Of a stretch of 64,000 bases of DNA, positions 24,768 to 33,537 are shown piece by piece. The stretch is from positions 3,472,001-3,536,000 of the forward strand of contig NZ_CP107548.1 of the NCBI RefSeq assembly GCF_025836975.1, read 5' to 3'. This stretch comes from Pollutimonas sp. M17. GTDB taxonomy: Bacteria; Pseudomonadota; Gammaproteobacteria; Burkholderiales; Burkholderiaceae_B. The position numbers and the translations under genes are program-made. The first letter of the stretch is position 1, and the number at the start of each line of letters is the position of its first letter. The notes beneath the pieces are model-generated. The model was given only the letters and a program-made list of their open reading frames with translations. It made no database searches and had not been told where the DNA came from.

Positions 24768-25724
24768 CTACTGTGGGTGCCAGCCCAGCATGAAGGATGC
24801 CGCCGACTGCCGCTTGCCGCCGGCTTTCTGCAGTTCCAGCAAGCGCAGGACGCCATCGGCGGTCAGGACGTCGATGCCGTCCGGACCCGCCCGCAGCACA
24901 TCCCCCGGTTTGCGGCCGCCGGCCGTCGACGCGTCGCCGCCCGGCATGCTCGCCGCGTTCCAGATCTTGACCGGCTCGGCCAGCCCCGGCAGTGGCATGG
25001 TGGAGCCCGGAACCGGGTTGAAGGCGCGGATGCGACGGGCAAGCAGCTCCGCCGGCTGGGAGAAATCCAGCGGCGCCTCGGCTTTCTCGAGCTTGGCCGC
25101 GTAGGTCACGCCCTCTTCGGGCTGTGGATGAGCCACCAAGGTTCCTTGCCGCAGGTCGTCGATCGCCTGGACGATGGCCTGGGCACCGACCCCGGCCAAC
25201 TCGTCGTGCAGGCTGGCCGCGGTATGCGCGGGCGTGATGGGCACCGTGCGGGTCAGCAGCATGGCGCCGGTGTCCAGCCCCTGATCCATCATCATGATGG
25301 TGATGCCGGTTTCGGCATCGCCCGCCTGGATGGCGCGCTGGATGGGCGCCGCGCCGCGCCAGCGCGGCAGCAGGCTGGCGTGGATATTGAAGCAGCCGTA
25401 GGCGGGCAGGGACAAGACCCACTCCGGCAGTATCAGGCCATAGGCCGCCACCACCATCAGATCGGGAGCGGCGTCCAGCAAAGCCTGCCGGGCGGCCGAG
25501 GCGTCTTCAGGGTATTTGCCATCCAGGCGCAGGCTGCGCGGCTGGCATACGGGAATGCCGGCCGCCAGTGCCGCCTGCTTGACGGGGCTGGGGGTGAGCT
25601 TCAGCCCCCTGCCCGAAGGGCGGTCGGGCTGGGTCAGTACCAAAGGCACCCGATGGCCGGCCGCGACCAGGGCGTCCAGGGCCAGACGGGCGAATTCGGG
25701 CGTGCCTGCAAAAACAATGCGCAT
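24768..25724 (-). CDS. fmt: Methionyl-tRNA formyltransferase
   Basis: Formylates initiator Met-tRNA with 10-formyl-tetrahydrofolate, needed for normal translation initiation. The 318-residue product has N-terminal [19 protein letters not shown], the catalytic Asn-His-Asp set in [20 protein letters not shown] and MDQGLDTG, and a C-terminal OB-fold domain. The start at 25724 is fixed by this N-terminus. It lies downstream of def, and a perfect 10-bp hairpin occupies the bases just before its start codon. Confidence 0.96.
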   Translation of the reverse strand: MRIVFAGTPEFARLALDALVAAGHRVPLVLTQPDRPSGRGLKLTPSPVKQAALAAGIPVCQPRSLRLDGKYPEDASAARQALLDAAPDLMVVAAYGLILPEWVLSLPAYGCFNIHASLLPRWRGAAPIQRAIQAGDAETGITIMMMDQGLDTGAMLLTRTVPITPAHTAASLHDELAGVGAQAIVQAIDDLRQGTLVAHPQPEEGVTYAAKLEKAEAPLDFSQPAELLARRIRAFNPVPGSTMPLPGLAEPVKIWNAASMPGGDASTAGGRKPGDVLRAGPDGIDVLTADGVLRLLELQKAGGKRQSAASFMLGWHPQ

Positions 25725-25733
25725 AAATAGAAA

Positions 25734-25759
25734 GGCCGATTCAATAAACTGAATCGGCC
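25734..25759 (-). promoter_or_regulatory. Hairpin directly upstream of fmt (possible terminator/attenuator)
   Basis: Perfect 10-bp inverted repeat GGCCGATTCA / TGAATCGGCC with a 6-nt loop. On the minus strand it is followed by TTTCTATTT and then the fmt ATG. It resembles an intrinsic terminator for def but would sit on the place of the fmt ribosome site, so it may tune fmt expression. Confidence 0.6.
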
Positions 25760-25804
25760 ATGATAACAAGCGGCGAAAAGCCTGGCGCCATTCACCGGAA
25801 GGCC

Positions 25805-26317
25805 CTAGGCCCGGAGCGCCTCGCGCTCTTGCTTGCGCAGACGCGTCTTGATGCGGTTTTGCTTCAGGACGGAAAGGTACTCGACAAAGACCTTGCCCAG
25901 CAGGTGGTCCAGTTCGTGCTGGACGCAAACCGCCAGCAGGCCCTCGGCGTCGAATTCATAGCTTTTTCCTTGCAGGTCAAGGGCGCGCACGCGTATGCGG
26001 GCCGAGCGCTGGACTTCGTCGTAGACCCCTGGCACCGACAGGCAGCCCTCTTCGTAGACCTGGAGCTCGTCGCTTTTCCAGATGATTTCGGGGTTGATCA
26101 GCACATGCAGATCGTTGCCGTCTTCGGATACATCGATGACCACCACACGCTCATGGACGTCGACCTGGGTGGCGGCCAGCCCAACGCCCGGCGCGGCATA
26201 CATGGTTTCGGCCATGTCGCGCACCAACTGGCGGATGCGGTCATCGACCGCCTGAACCGGCTTGGCAACCTTGTGCAAGCGCGGGTCGGGATATCGAAGA
26301 ATAGGTAGTAAAGCCAT
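25805..26317 (-). CDS. def: Peptide deformylase
   Basis: Metal-dependent hydrolase removing the formyl group from nascent proteins. The 170-residue product carries the three family motifs GVGLAATQ (about 44-51), EGCLSVPG (about 89-96, Cys metal ligand) and QHELDH (about 133-138, two His ligands and catalytic Glu). It is divergent from dprA, with 124 bp between starts, and is followed by fmt, its functional partner. Confidence 0.97.
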   Translation of the reverse strand: MALLPILRYPDPRLHKVAKPVQAVDDRIRQLVRDMAETMYAAPGVGLAATQVDVHERVVVIDVSEDGNDLHVLINPEIIWKSDELQVYEEGCLSVPGVYDEVQRSARIRVRALDLQGKSYEFDAEGLLAVCVQHELDHLLGKVFVEYLSVLKQNRIKTRLRKQEREALRA

Positions 26318-26441
26318 AAGACGGATCCGGGAATGCGTGTAAGCTTCTATGATAAATCAAACTACTGTTTTTGACCCTTTCCAGCGCGCAAAGTTCGTCC
26401 TGCCCAGGCCGAATCGTCCTCGTCCTGTGCCACACTAGCGT

Positions 26442-27692
26442 ATGCCCCTGACCCTGCCTTCCGAAGAACTCCACGCCTGGATACGCCTGTCGCTCGAACC
26501 GGGCCTGGGTCCCGCCCAGGCCCGCAATCTGCTGGCCGCCATCGGCTTGCCGCAGCAGGTCTACGCGCTGTCGGCCGGCAGCCTGGGCAAACAGGTGCCC
26601 ATGGAACTGGCACGGCAACTGGCCCGCGCACCCGACGATACGGTGGAAACCGCCATCGCCCTGACACTGGCCTGGCTGCAGCGGCCCGGCCACCACTTGC
26701 TGACGCTGGCCGACCCCGCCTACCCGCGCGCATTGCTCGACATCCACGATCCGCCCCTGCTGCTTTATGTAAATGGCAATCCCGAACTGCTGTCCCGCCC
26801 CGCCATATCCATCGTCGGCGCGCGCAATGCCAGCGCCGGCGGCATGGACAACGCCCGGGCCTTCGCCCGCCACCTGGCCCAGCAGGGCTGGTGCATAGGC
26901 AGCGGACTGGCACAGGGCATAGACACCGCCGCGCACGAAGGCGCCCTGCAGGCCGGCCCCGATGCCGGCGGCACGGTCGCGGTGCTGGGCACCGGCATCG
27001 ACATCGTCTACCCCGCCGGCAACCGCGACCTGGCGCATCGGATCGCAGCGGCCGGCGCGCTGGTTTCCGAGTTTCCGCTGGGCACCCGCGCGCTTCCCTA
27101 TCAGTTTCCCAAGCGCAACCGGCTGGTGGCGGGCATGTCGCGCGGCGTCCTGGTGGTCGAAGCGGCCAAGCAAAGCGGCTCGCTGATCACCGCCCGGCTG
27201 GCTTCCGAGATGGGCCGCGAAGTCTTTGCCATTCCCGGCTCCATCCATTCGCCCCTGTCCCGGGGCTGCCATGCCCTGATCCGCCAGGGCGCCAAGCTGG
27301 TGGAATCGGCGGAAGACATCCACGACGAACTGGGGCGACCCGAGGCGGCGCAGATTGCCGGGCTCGGCAGCGGCCCAGCACTGCCGGACGCCGGTTCCGG
27401 CAAGGGCGCCGCCGGGCGTGGCCTGCGCAAAGGCGGTCCCGCCGCCATGCCGGCTCCCGGCCCCGCTGGCATCGGCCACACAGATACCGCAAGTTCCCGG
27501 GACAGCGCCAAGCCCGATGCCGAGCCGGAGAACCAGCTTGTGCTGGACGCCCTGGGCCACGATCCCGTCCATCTGGACGTCCTGCAACAACGCACCGGCC
27601 TGGACCTGCCCACGCTGAACAGCCGCCTGCTGCAACTGGAGCTGTCGGACGGCGTCGTCCGCCAGGGCGACGGACGCTACCAGCGCCGTTAA
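26442..27692 (+). CDS. dprA: DNA-processing protein DprA
   Basis: Binds incoming single-stranded DNA and loads RecA during natural transformation. The 416-residue protein has an N-terminal SAM-like domain, the extended Rossmann fold (about 100-300; SIVGARNASAGG, SGLAQGIDTAAHEGAL, FPKRNRLVAGMSRGVLVVEA, SGSLITARLA), a low-complexity Gly/Pro/Ala linker (about 306-360) and a C-terminal winged-helix domain (about 363-416). With comF at 3439 the window has two competence-associated genes, though neither proves competence. Confidence 0.95.
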   Translation: MPLTLPSEELHAWIRLSLEPGLGPAQARNLLAAIGLPQQVYALSAGSLGKQVPMELARQLARAPDDTVETAIALTLAWLQRPGHHLLTLADPAYPRALLDIHDPPLLLYVNGNPELLSRPAISIVGARNASAGGMDNARAFARHLAQQGWCIGSGLAQGIDTAAHEGALQAGPDAGGTVAVLGTGIDIVYPAGNRDLAHRIAAAGALVSEFPLGTRALPYQFPKRNRLVAGMSRGVLVVEAAKQSGSLITARLASEMGREVFAIPGSIHSPLSRGCHALIRQGAKLVESAEDIHDELGRPEAAQIAGLGSGPALPDAGSGKGAAGRGLRKGGPAAMPAPGPAGIGHTDTASSRDSAKPDAEPENQLVLDALGHDPVHLDVLQQRTGLDLPTLNSRLLQLELSDGVVRQGDGRYQRR

Positions 27693-27770
27693 CGGTATAT
27701 ATTTACAATAATCCATGCGCCTGCCGCCTGCGCCCTTACCGCGGTCCGCCCTTATACCAGGAATGCTCCC

Positions 27771-28679
27771 ATGTCTTTGCCCGATAAAGTCAAGATCGTC
27801 GAGGTTTCTCCGCGCGACGGCTTGCAGAACGAAAAAGAGTTCGTCGCCACCACCGGCAAGATCCAGCTTATCGACCGCCTATCGGAAGCCGGCTTCCAGA
27901 ATATCGAAGCCGCCTCTTTCGTGTCGCCGAAATGGGTGCCGCAGATGGCCGATGGCGCCGAAGTCATGGCGGGCATACGGCGCCGTCCCGGCACCATCTA
28001 CTCGGCCCTCACGCCCAATCTGCGCGGCTTCGAAGCCGCCCTGGCCGCCGGCGTGGATGAAGCCGTGATCTTCGGCGCGGCCAGCGAGGCATTCTCCCAG
28101 CGCAACATCAACTGCTCGATCGCCGAATCCATCGCCCGCTTCGAGCCTGTGGCCGAAGCGGCCAAGGCCGCCGGCCTGCGCCTGCGCGGCAGCATCAGCT
28201 GTGCGCTGGGCTGCCCCTACCAGGGCGAAACCCCCATCGAATCGGTCGTGGACGTCGCCCGGCGCATGCTGGCCCTGGGCTGCGATGAAATCGACGTCGC
28301 CGACACGATAGGCGTCGGCACGGCCGTGCAGGTCGGCCGCGTCATGCGCGCCGTGACCGAAATCGTCGATCCGTCGCGGGTATCGGGCCACTTCCACGAC
28401 ACCTATGGCCAGTCGCTGGCCAACATCATGGCGGCCATGGAAGCCGGCATTTCCATTTTCCATACCTCTGTGGCCGGCATAGGCGGCTGCCCCTACGCCA
28501 AGGGCGCGACGGGCAACGTGGCCACCGAGGACGTCCTGTACATGATGCGCGGGCTGGGCATAGAAACCGGCGTCGACCTGGACGCGGTCGTGGACATCGG
28601 CCAGTGGATTTCACACCACATCGGGCACAAGTCCTCCAGCCGTGCGGGCAACGCCCTGGCGGCGCGCAAGGCGGCCTGA
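27771..28679 (+). CDS. mvaB: Hydroxymethylglutaryl-CoA lyase family enzyme
   Basis: TIM-barrel aldol lyase predicted to split 3-hydroxy-3-methylglutaryl-CoA into acetyl-CoA and acetoacetate (leucine or acyclic-terpene breakdown). The 302-residue protein has the N-terminal EVSPRDGLQNE, the metal-site GHFHDTYGQSLAN, and the signature GIGGCPYAKGATGN with the catalytic cysteine and glycine-rich loop. No leucine-degradation genes lie nearby; the start is 78 bp after dprA. Related carboxylic-acid CoA lyases share these motifs, so the exact substrate has some doubt. Confidence 0.9.
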   Translation: MSLPDKVKIVEVSPRDGLQNEKEFVATTGKIQLIDRLSEAGFQNIEAASFVSPKWVPQMADGAEVMAGIRRRPGTIYSALTPNLRGFEAALAAGVDEAVIFGAASEAFSQRNINCSIAESIARFEPVAEAAKAAGLRLRGSISCALGCPYQGETPIESVVDVARRMLALGCDEIDVADTIGVGTAVQVGRVMRAVTEIVDPSRVSGHFHDTYGQSLANIMAAMEAGISIFHTSVAGIGGCPYAKGATGNVATEDVLYMMRGLGIETGVDLDAVVDIGQWISHHIGHKSSSRAGNALAARKAA

Positions 28680-28683
28680 CAAC

Positions 28684-29157
28684 ATGTTTGCACACCAGAA
28701 GCCCAGCCAGGAAGAACACGCCCAGTTGCTGCAGGAAATAGGCCCTTTGCCCTTGAAGGGCATGGCGTGGCCCAAATGGATAAAGGTATTCGCCTGCGCG
28801 GTGCTGGTGTTCATTGGCATCCAGATCGCTCGCACGGCCGCCAGCCCGGTGGGCCAGAACATCAGCCCCCTGGTGGCCGGCAGCATCATCGTATGCTTCA
28901 TCGGCCTGGTGGTGCTTGCTCGCTATATGCTGGTTTCGGAAACCAGCATCAGTGAATCCGGCATCCGGCAGTCCTGGCTCGGACGGCGGGAGATCGCCTG
29001 GGAAGACATCCAGTTCGCCAAGTTCATTCCGCTGGTGGCGTCCAAGCGATTGATCTGCTTCACGACGCGGGGCCGCCCTGTCGTGTTCCAGGCGGGGACC
29101 AAGGAATTGCAGATTGCGTTTGCGCGGATTGCGCTGGTGTATCGGCGGCGGAAGTAG
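28684..29157 (+). CDS. Small membrane protein of unknown function, PH-like C-terminus
   Basis: 157-residue protein not assigned to a named family. It has two hydrophobic helices (about 33-51 and 60-81) and then a soluble tail with the pattern ISESGIRQSWLGRREIAWEDIQFAKF, reminiscent of bacterial PH-domain membrane proteins (strand-turn-strand after two helices). The start Met at 28684 is 4 bp after the lyase stop, so it is probably in the same transcript. No function can be stated. Confidence 0.7.
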   Translation: MFAHQKPSQEEHAQLLQEIGPLPLKGMAWPKWIKVFACAVLVFIGIQIARTAASPVGQNISPLVAGSIIVCFIGLVVLARYMLVSETSISESGIRQSWLGRREIAWEDIQFAKFIPLVASKRLICFTTRGRPVVFQAGTKELQIAFARIALVYRRRK

Positions 29158-29167
29158 CGAGCAGTCG

Positions 29168-29422
29168 TTACCTCTTGGATTTGGACCTATGCGATTGAAC
29201 ATACCAAGCCAAGACGCTTGCGCTACATAGGGTGGACAAGGCCAGAGGCAGAAGAAACGTTATATCTTCAAACAGCATGCCTGTAATAAGCTGGTTAGGC
29301 ATGAATACAAGCGCCATCAGGGCCGTTGCAAAGAACATTGCAACCACTATGCAGGCAACAAGAATAATAAGTCTGAAAAGGCTTGGCTCGTGTATTGCCG
29401 CTTTGCTCATTGTCTTCCCCAT
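29168..29422 (-). CDS. Hypothetical small membrane protein
   Basis: 84-residue predicted protein with two hydrophobic helices (about 17-41 and 52-72) and a basic tail. No family recognised. The gene and its surroundings (to about 29520) are clearly poorer in G+C than the rest of the window, which may mean recent acquisition or weak coding constraint. It is convergent with the preceding gene (10-bp gap). An internal Met at codon 5 is an alternative start. Coding status uncertain. Confidence 0.5.
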   Translation of the reverse strand: MGKTMSKAAIHEPSLFRLIILVACIVVAMFFATALMALVFMPNQLITGMLFEDITFLLPLALSTLCSASVLAWYVQSHRSKSKR

Positions 29423-29542
29423 TTTGTTTTGGTTTTTTGCTACTAGTTGATCATATGCTGCCAGATACTGTGCAAATAATCAAAATTTGTTGCGGCTGGA
29501 CGGCTGAATCCGCAGCCGAAAGCGTCTGTCTCATCAGCAACG

Positions 29543-30454
29543 CTACCTGACAGCATGGGCATCGTTGATCAACTTGCGCAGAAGATGGGCCACCTCGCGG
29601 GCGGCCCGGCTGAGCGGGTGGTGCGTGGTCGTGCGAAGCACGACATAGCGCGGCAGCGTTGGTTCGACGATGCGCCGGATGTACAGTTTGTTCACGTAGT
29701 TTTCCTGGCGCGCCAGATGTTCGCTCCAGATGGCGTAGCACCGTGACCGCCGGATCAGGGCGAGCTGCGCTTCGATGGAATCCGCTTCGAAAATAATGCG
29801 CAAGCGAATCCCCTGCCGCAGGGCCTCTTCCTCCATGCGGACACGAAGCCCGTTCGGCGACGCCGGAAGCACCAGGGGGATGTCCTCCAGATCGCGAAAC
29901 GGGATGTCCTGGCTCAGGGAACCAAGCGGCTTCTGGCCGATCAGCGCCAGGTCGGACTGCGCCAGCACGTCTTCATTTGCGACGCGCAGCGCCCGGTACT
30001 GCGTGGTCAGCGCAATATCGACCTGCCCGCTGCTCAGCCACTCCTCATGCTGGGCGCTGAAGCTTTCCACCATTCTGAGTATGACGCCCGGGTACTTCTG
30101 CTGCACCTCGTCGAACAGGTCTGCGGCAAAGGCGCGCATGTAGGCGGTCAGCAATGCGATGGAAACGACCCCGCTGGGGCCGCCGCTACGTTCACGGATA
30201 TCCCTGACGAACCCGTCGCAGCCTTCGACGATCTTCCTGGCCTGTTCGATGGCCAGCAGGCCAATGGCCGTGGGCTGCACGCCGCGGCCCGTACGGTAGA
30301 AAAGAGGCGCATTCAAGGTCTGCTCCAAGGCCTTGAGGCTACGGCTTACCGATGGCTGCGTCAGGGACAGCGCATCCGCGGCACGTGAAATATTGCCCAG
30401 TTCCGCAACCTTCAGGAATAAACGCAAGGTCTGGATATCAATATTGTGCGTCAT
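29543..30454 (-). CDS. LysR family transcriptional regulator (divergent from Bug gene)
   Basis: 303-residue LysR-type regulator: winged helix at the N-terminus (7-66; LRLFLKVAELGNISRAADALSLTQPSVSRSLKALEQ) and a two-lobed effector-binding domain. It is divergent from the Bug protein and M24 hydrolase genes with 116 bp between starts, the classic arrangement for LysR control of an adjacent catabolic or uptake module. The effector is probably the substrate of that module. Confidence 0.92.
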   Translation of the reverse strand: MTHNIDIQTLRLFLKVAELGNISRAADALSLTQPSVSRSLKALEQTLNAPLFYRTGRGVQPTAIGLLAIEQARKIVEGCDGFVRDIRERSGGPSGVVSIALLTAYMRAFAADLFDEVQQKYPGVILRMVESFSAQHEEWLSSGQVDIALTTQYRALRVANEDVLAQSDLALIGQKPLGSLSQDIPFRDLEDIPLVLPASPNGLRVRMEEEALRQGIRLRIIFEADSIEAQLALIRRSRCYAIWSEHLARQENYVNKLYIRRIVEPTLPRYVVLRTTTHHPLSRAAREVAHLLRKLINDAHAVR

Positions 30455-30570
30455 GCGTGCATCGTATATCTGTTAGAGGAAGGGGCGCATAGTAAACAAG
30501 AACGCCTTGCTTTAAGGTAAGCCCTGTTCAGTTACGAACCATTCAATAAAAAACCGGAGACCAACCTTTC

Positions 30571-31542
30571 ATGAATCGCCGTCTATTTCTTCTGCTCTCC
30601 CTGGCGTCCGCCTGCATGGCGCCGCTGGCCGCCCAGGCCGCCTCATTTCCCGACAGGCCCATCCGCATTATCGTACCGTATGCGCCGGGCGGCACGACCG
30701 ACATGCTGGCCCGTGTTGTCGGCAAGCACATGTCGGACAAGCTTGGCCAGAGCGTGATCGTCGAGAACAAGCCTGGCGCCAACGGCATGCTGGGGTCATC
30801 GATGGTGGCAAAGGCCGCGCCGGATGGCTATACCCTGGGCATCGCCACGCCCGGGAACCATGCCGCCAATGCCAGCCTGTACAAGGAAGTCCCCTATGAC
30901 ACCATCAAGGACTTCACGGCGGTGTCGCAGGCCGTGAACTCGCCGATGATACTGGTGGCGCACCCCAGCCTGGGAGTCAAAACCGTTGCGGAGCTGATCG
31001 CGAAGGCGAAGGCCGAGCCGGGCGCCATCGTATACGCTTCGGGCGGCACCGGCTCTTCCATGCACCTTGCGATGGAGCAGTTCGCAAAAATGGCCGGCAT
31101 CAAGATGACCCATGTCCCGTACAAGGGCTCGGGAAATTCCTATATCGATCTTCTGGCCGGGCGTGTATCGCTGCTGATGGACATCAGCCCGCAAGCGCTG
31201 CCGCGAGTACGGAACGGCGAACTGATTGCGCTGGGCACGGCCTCGGAAAAGCGCCTGCCGGAACTGCCCGACGTGCCCACGATCGACGAGGCCGGCGTGG
31301 CCGGTTACCGCGCCGGGTCCTGGTACGGATTCGTCGGCCCCGCCGGGATTCCCAAGCAGACGCTGGACACGCTGAACTCGGCCATCACCGCCGCGCTGCA
31401 TGACCCCGAAATCGAAAAAAAGCTTCAGGCCGCGGGCCTGCAGATCGTCGCCAGCAAACCGGCGGAATTCCAGTCCTTTATCGAGGCTGAGGTGAAGAAA
31501 TCCGCACAGATCATCAAAGATGCCGGCATTCAGCCAGAGTAA
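30571..31542 (+). CDS. Bug/TctC family periplasmic solute-binding protein (2)
   Basis: 323-residue periplasmic binding protein: signal peptide with cleavage after AQA (about residue 24), then FPDRPIRIIVPYAPGGTTDMLAR, VIVENKPGANG and PDGYTLG, all typical of the Bug fold. No TctAB membrane genes are adjacent. It is placed between a divergent LysR gene and an M24 hydrolase 26 bp downstream, suggesting that the hydrolase acts on the compound this protein binds. Confidence 0.92.
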   Translation: MNRRLFLLLSLASACMAPLAAQAASFPDRPIRIIVPYAPGGTTDMLARVVGKHMSDKLGQSVIVENKPGANGMLGSSMVAKAAPDGYTLGIATPGNHAANASLYKEVPYDTIKDFTAVSQAVNSPMILVAHPSLGVKTVAELIAKAKAEPGAIVYASGGTGSSMHLAMEQFAKMAGIKMTHVPYKGSGNSYIDLLAGRVSLLMDISPQALPRVRNGELIALGTASEKRLPELPDVPTIDEAGVAGYRAGSWYGFVGPAGIPKQTLDTLNSAITAALHDPEIEKKLQAAGLQIVASKPAEFQSFIEAEVKKSAQIIKDAGIQPE

Positions 31543-31568
31543 CCCATAGACACTTAGGATGTTTTTTC

Positions 31569-32726
31569 ATGATTCCAGAATTCACCCCTATCGATTTCAA
31601 TGCCCGCCGTCAAAAAATCGCCGCCTCCGTGAAGGCCGCGGGATTCGACGCCTATGTTGGAACGCGTCAAGGCGCTTTGCATTATCTGAGCGGGGCGTTC
31701 ATGCCGTGGCGAGGCGCGGTCATCATCACGGCAAACGGTGATTGCAGATTCGTCTACTGGGCCTGGGACGCCAGCCGTATCCGTGAAGAAGGGATCGACG
31801 TCGACATCACGCCATTCACCTTCTCGGACTTCACGCGCATCATTTCCGGGAAGCTGAACGAACTTGGGCTGTCGAAGGGCCGCATAGGCATCGATCTCGC
31901 CCATCCGGGCGCGGCGCAGATTGCACCCGGCATGATGTGCGCAAGCGAATACCTGGAACTGAAAGAGCTGCTTCCCAATGCCGATATCCGGAATGGCGTC
32001 GACATGCTCGACGACGTCATGCTCATCAAGGATGCCGCTGAAATCGAACGCTTGCGCTTTGCCGCGCATGTGGCGGACAAAGGCTTCAATGCGGGTCGCA
32101 ATGCGGTGCGCGCCGGGGTCACCGAGAATTCCGTCGCCGGCGCGATTGAAAAAGCCAACCGCGACAATGGCAGCATTTGGGCCTGGGCCCTGACCGGCGG
32201 GACGGAGGTCGGCTCCGGGAACCGGACCGGCTACCTGCATGGCGTAACGCAGCAAGCCTCGGAGAAACTGATCCAGGACAATGAGTTCGTCATCCTGGAC
32301 CTGCACCCCATGATCGACCTTTACCTGGCCGATTCATCCATTCCGGTTTTCCTGGGCAAGCCGACCGCTCAGCAGCAAGGCATGATCGATTGCTGGGAAG
32401 AAGTGGTGGCGACCATGATCGAAAACATGAAGCCCGGCCACGCCATACCCGAAGTTGTGAAGAAGGGGCTTGCCGTCTTCGAACGCCATGGCCTGACGGA
32501 CTACTGCCTTCCCACCTTCGGTCATGGCCTGGGCACCTGCGCCAGGACGCGGCCCTTCATCAACCTGCGCAGCCAGGACGTCGTCCAGGCCGGCATGGTG
32601 GTTGCGCTGGGCACGCATCTTTATGTACCGAATGTCGGCGGGATGCGGCTGGAGTTTCCCCTGCTCGTGACGGAAAAAGGCGGCGAAGCCTTGATGGAGA
32701 CCCCGCCCAAGGTTCATATGGTTTGA
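31569..32726 (+). CDS. M24 (pita-bread fold) family hydrolase with an incomplete metal site
   Basis: 385-residue protein with a creatinase-like N-terminal domain (1-140) and a pita-bread C-terminal domain. Of the five metal-ligand positions of M24 peptidases it keeps the two aspartates (VILDLHPMIDLYLADSS), the histidine (TFGHGLGT) and the last glutamate (GMRLEFPLLVT). The glutamate of the usual EPG motif is replaced (MVVALGTHLY). Non-peptidase members such as creatinase have altered metal sites, so this may be an amidohydrolase of a small molecule and not an aminopeptidase. Cytoplasmic; next to a Bug binding protein. Confidence 0.83.
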   Translation: MIPEFTPIDFNARRQKIAASVKAAGFDAYVGTRQGALHYLSGAFMPWRGAVIITANGDCRFVYWAWDASRIREEGIDVDITPFTFSDFTRIISGKLNELGLSKGRIGIDLAHPGAAQIAPGMMCASEYLELKELLPNADIRNGVDMLDDVMLIKDAAEIERLRFAAHVADKGFNAGRNAVRAGVTENSVAGAIEKANRDNGSIWAWALTGGTEVGSGNRTGYLHGVTQQASEKLIQDNEFVILDLHPMIDLYLADSSIPVFLGKPTAQQQGMIDCWEEVVATMIENMKPGHAIPEVVKKGLAVFERHGLTDYCLPTFGHGLGTCARTRPFINLRSQDVVQAGMVVALGTHLYVPNVGGMRLEFPLLVTEKGGEALMETPPKVHMV

Positions 32727-32771
32727 CGGCCGATTGCCCATCCACCCCTTCACCTGCTCGCAAAGCGCCAC

Positions 32772-32794
32772 GTCCGGCGCTGGGCAAAGCGAAG
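32772..32794. repeat. Second copy of the 34.8-kb palindrome arm sequence
   Basis: A 23-bp block identical to bases 34829-34851, with looser similarity continuing to about 32815. It lies between the M24 gene and the ABC ATPase gene and suggests a dispersed intergenic repeat family. Confidence 0.6.
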
Positions 32795-32810
32795 GGTGGA
32801 CATGCCGCGC

Positions 32811-33443
32811 TTAGCGCAACGCGGCAACATTGACGGAAACTGCTCCGCTGGCCTGGACCAGTTCGGGATCGTGGCTGGCGAACAGCACGACGCGATCCCG
32901 GGACCAGGCCTTGAATTGTTCGGCCAACACGGCGCGAGCCTGCGCATCCAATCCCTTGCTGGGGCCATCCGCAATGACGACGGCCGGATCGCCCAAGGCG
33001 GCGGCCGTCAGGAAGACCTTGCGCCGCGTCCCCGTCGACATCTGCTCGAAGCGCTTGTCCAGATGGGGTTCCAGTCCCAACCGATAGGCCAGGTCGAGCA
33101 CGGCGGCATCGAGGGTTGCGTTCTTTTCCATGGCGACCTGCTCGAGCAATCCGCGCCCCGTCTGCGCGGGGAACGCCAGGCAATCGTCGGGCACATGGGC
33201 CAGGCGGGCTTTGGCCTGCCGCGGAGCTCGGGTCAACGAATGCCCAGCTATCCAGACCTCGCCCGCATCCGGGGCAATGAGGCCGGCAATGATGCCCAGC
33301 AAGCTGGACTTGCCGGTGCTGTCTTCTTCGCACAGCGCCACGCATCCCGGCGCGAACGTGTGAGTCAGCCCCTGGAATACGAGATGGTCGCCGTAGCGCT
33401 TGCTGAGATTGTCGATGCGTAGCATGCCGGCAAGTGTACGCAT
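32811..33443 (-). CDS. Lone ABC-type ATPase with degenerate motifs
   Basis: 210-residue ABC ATPase-like protein. Walker A is EEDSTGKS (39-46): the Lys-Ser pair is kept but the glycine-rich part is acidic. The Q-loop glutamine is lost (HVPDDC), the signature reads STGTR (136-140), and Walker B ends in AD159-G160, with glycine where the catalytic glutamate should be. The H-loop histidine (H191) remains. No permease or partner ATPase gene is adjacent. It may bind nucleotide with little or no hydrolysis, or act only in a heteromer, or be decaying. A start at Met7 (33425) is an alternative. Confidence 0.75.
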   Translation of the reverse strand: MRTLAGMLRIDNLSKRYGDHLVFQGLTHTFAPGCVALCEEDSTGKSSLLGIIAGLIAPDAGEVWIAGHSLTRAPRQAKARLAHVPDDCLAFPAQTGRGLLEQVAMEKNATLDAAVLDLAYRLGLEPHLDKRFEQMSTGTRRKVFLTAAALGDPAVVIADGPSKGLDAQARAVLAEQFKAWSRDRVVLFASHDPELVQASGAVSVNVAALR

Positions 33444-33537
33444 GATCGCCGCGCGTGGCTAGATCCCGCATCGGACAGCGCCGGTTGGGCGTCCCGCTTG
33501 GCCTTGCCGAACAACAGGGTGCCAAGTGGCTTCGGGC

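Noticed and set aside
27687-27696. CCGTTAACGG at the dprA end as a terminator
   Set aside because: It is a perfect palindrome with no room for a loop and is not followed by a clear T-run.
31569-32726. Standard Xaa-Pro aminopeptidase
   Set aside because: The EPG glutamate ligand is missing, so a canonical dimetal peptidase site is unlikely.
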